Source: an uncultured Armatimonadota bacterium
GTDB taxonomy: Bacteria; Armatimonadota; Armatimonadia; Armatimonadales; Armatimonadaceae
Direction of reading: 5' to 3'
Assembly: GCA_903881535.1 (NCBI GenBank)
Contig: CAIRTT010000604.1
Span: forward strand, 1 to 7,996
DNA length: 7,996 nt
Positions within the stretch are counted from its first letter, which is position 1, and each line of letters starts with the position of its first letter. The notes below the pieces were generated by a model that was not told the origin of the DNA, searched no databases, and worked only from the letters and a program-made list of their open reading frames with translations. This document shows positions 6,657 through 7,996 of this stretch, piece by piece. The translations under genes were made by a program, and so were the position numbers.

Positions 6657-7237
6657 CACTCTGTCTCCAAATACGGACGCAGCGAATCCCGCAGTGCGAC
6701 GCGTGCATTAAAGATTCTTGATTTCACGGTTCCGAGAGGGATTCCCTCCACACCCGCGATTTCGTCGTAAGACATCCCTTCGACATCAAAGAGAATCACT
6801 GCAGACCGAAGCTTTGGAGGCAATTTGGCCAACGCACTCTCGATTTGACCGGCAAGCTCACGACGACTCACGAGGACCTCGGGAGCCATCGACATGTCAG
6901 GTACATCCCGGGATGCTTCTTCCTCACCAGGCTGAATGGGTGCATCGAGCGATGTCACTAGCCGGCGGGAATTCTTTGTTCTGCGGAAACGGTCCACCGC
7001 AAGGTTTCCAGCAATTCTGAACAGCCACGTGGAGAGGCTTGCTTCTGCGCGGAATTTGCCGATGTTGGTGTACATCCGGATGAAGACTTCCTGTGTAAGG
7101 TCATCCGCATCTTCTGCATTACCGGTCATGCGATAGAGGTAGTGATAAATCTTGGTTTTATAGCGGGCAACAATCGCATCGAATGCAGACGCATCAGCGC
7201 GTTGGCACCGTGCTATTAGCTCGGCATCCTGGTGCAT
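6656..7237 (-). CDS. ECF-type RNA polymerase sigma factor
   Basis: A 193-residue group IV sigma factor with only regions 2 and 4. Region 2 spans about 12-86 and includes DADDLTQEVFIRMY (43-56, core-binding) and STWLFRIAGNLAVDRFRR (69-86, -10 recognition). A linker (about 90-130) is rich in acidic residues and proline. Region 4 spans about 132-186 with ALAKLPPKLR and the helix-turn-helix MSYDEIAGVEGIPLGTVKSR (155-174) for -35 recognition. The closest named type is the RpoE/SigW-like envelope stress group, given the zf-HC2 anti-sigma and RseB-like neighbours. The frame is open upstream to 7336, with in-frame ATGs at 7294 and 7273; the ATG at 7237 is preferred because MHQDAELIARCQ is the usual family N-terminus, although its GGAG is 13 bases away, farther than ideal. 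The open frame's extreme 5' part lies upstream of the predicted transcription start and cannot be translated from that promoter. Confidence 0.93.
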   Translation of the reverse strand: MHQDAELIARCQRADASAFDAIVARYKTKIYHYLYRMTGNAEDADDLTQEVFIRMYTNIGKFRAEASLSTWLFRIAGNLAVDRFRRTKNSRRLVTSLDAPIQPGEEEASRDVPDMSMAPEVLVSRRELAGQIESALAKLPPKLRSAVILFDVEGMSYDEIAGVEGIPLGTVKSRIFNARVALRDSLRPYLETE

Positions 7238-7326
7238 TGTTATTGATGGTCTCCAAAAAGTGGCGATTGGCATTGTTTTCGCATTCGCAAGCATTGGTTG
7301 ATGCCTGACGACTCCATGTGCTCTCT

Positions 7327-7352
7327 GACGTACCACAGGGTGTCAAGGTTCA
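7327..7352 (-). promoter_or_regulatory. ECF-type promoter upstream of the sigma gene (likely autoregulated)
   Basis: On the minus strand TGAACC (7347-7352) is followed by exactly 16 bases and then CGTC (7327-7330). This resembles the TGAAAC-N16-CGT(A/C) promoters of SigW/SigM-type ECF factors. ECF genes often drive their own operon, so this is a natural target of the sigma factor encoded downstream. Predicted transcription would start near 7320, about 80 bases before the chosen ATG. Confidence 0.6.
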
Positions 7353-7396
7353 ATCATACCCTCGGATGTCGGCTGGAAAGGCTCTGCGCGTGTAAC

Positions 7397-7996
7397 ATGA
7401 ATTTGATGACTGTCGAGTTGACGTTGGCAAGCCTTACGAAGCGCTATGGTGGCCGAAAGATATTGAATAAGCTTGCGCTTGCTGTTGCGGGCGGCGAGAT
7501 TATCGGCGTCTTTGGCCCAAATGGCTCCGGCAAAAGTACCTTGCTTAGGTGTATCGCGGGTCTGCTCCGCCCAAGTGGCGGAAGTGTAAAACTGCACGTG
7601 AATGATATCGATTGTAGTGCGCCTGCGATGTTACGTTCGATGATTGGGTATGTTTCCCCAGAGCTCAACCTCTACCCTGAGCTGTCGGCGCGGGAGAACC
7701 TCCAGTTTTTTGCGGCTGTCACGAGCCGGCCATCCAAACCGATCGAAGAGCTCCTAACACACGTCGGTCTGGGTAAGCGCCTTGATGACCCGATTGGCAA
7801 CTATTCAAGCGGGATGCGGCAGCGTGTGCGCCTCGCACTTGCGGCACTGCATGAGCCTGCGATTCTTCTCTTGGATGAACCGGGTCTCGCCTTAGATGAA
7901 GCTGGGCAGGAAGTTGTTCTGACCATGATCCGTGAGCAGCAGGAACGTGGCGGGATTGTCATTCTTGCGACAAACGATCAACGTGAACGAGAGCTC
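7397..7996 (+). CDS. CcmA-like ABC transporter ATP-binding protein, partial (3' end outside window)
   Basis: The first 200 residues of an ABC ATPase resembling heme-exporter CcmA and ABC-2-type export subunits. Walker A is GPNGSGKST at 40-48, the signature is YSSGMRQR at 136-143, and Walker B is ILLLDEPG at 156-163. The short spacing and the stretch IGYVSPELNLYPELSARENL (83-102) are typical of this small-subunit group. The Q-loop position has Pro88 rather than Gln, and the switch position reads ATND (191-194), placing Asn where most ABC proteins have His. The membrane subunit should lie to the right of the window. The gene diverges from the sigma operon and is its only opposite-strand neighbour. 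The ATG at 7397 has no good Shine-Dalgarno sequence; an ATG at 7406 is an alternative. Substrate is unknown; heme export for cytochrome c maturation is one possibility. Confidence 0.85.
   Translation, partial: MNLMTVELTLASLTKRYGGRKILNKLALAVAGGEIIGVFGPNGSGKSTLLRCIAGLLRPSGGSVKLHVNDIDCSAPAMLRSMIGYVSPELNLYPELSARENLQFFAAVTSRPSKPIEELLTHVGLGKRLDDPIGNYSSGMRQRVRLALAALHEPAILLLDEPGLALDEAGQEVVLTMIREQQERGGIVILATNDQREREL

Overview
This is a bacterial chromosome segment of moderate GC content (roughly mid-50s percent by eye), densely coding. Nine complete genes and one partial gene lie on the minus strand, and one partial gene lies on the plus strand at the right edge. The cell is probably a diderm (Gram-negative-type) bacterium: it has a zinc-finger anti-sigma factor paired with a secreted RseB-like protein, and a membrane disulfide-bond system built on VKOR rather than DsbB. 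No gene fixes the phylum. The combination of VKOR plus a membrane-anchored DsbA-like protein, an ECF/zf-HC2/RseB-like set and a CcmA-like ATPase suggests a less-studied lineage (for example Armatimonadota or a neighbour), but this is a guess.

Reading along the minus strand from right to left, the first block (about 7350 to 5080) is an envelope stress operon: ECF sigma factor, zf-HC2 anti-sigma factor with one membrane span, and an exported RseB/MucB-like LolA-fold protein, joined by 1- to 4-base stop/start overlaps. A convincing ECF-type promoter (TGAACC-N16-CGTC) lies upstream of the sigma gene and implies autoregulation. After a 102-base gap holding a sigma-70-like promoter comes a five-gene operon (4977 to 2458): VKOR-family quinone-linked thiol oxidoreductase, membrane-anchored DsbA-like thioredoxin-fold protein, histidine phosphatase, Cys-based tyrosine/dual-specificity phosphatase, and a 73-residue two-span membrane protein. 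The last four junctions are very tight, and the final one sits on an A AAA AAA heptamer that could support -1 frameshifting. After a 162-base gap comes serA (phosphoglycerate dehydrogenase, long form with ACT domain), then a CpsD/Wzc-type tyrosine-kinase-like ATPase with a degenerate Walker A motif that runs off the left edge.

At the right edge a divergent plus-strand gene encodes a CcmA-like ABC ATPase, cut by the window end, with substitutions at the Q-loop and switch-histidine positions.

Functionally the window combines envelope quality control (sigma/anti-sigma/RseB-like and the VKOR/DsbA oxidative folding pair), phosphate-ester and phosphoprotein chemistry (two phosphatases and a kinase-like protein) and the first step of serine synthesis. 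The histidine phosphatase may be the missing phosphoserine phosphatase. No RNA genes, CRISPR arrays, insertion sequences or long repeats were seen. A short motif, GGATGC/GCATCC, is several-fold over-represented.
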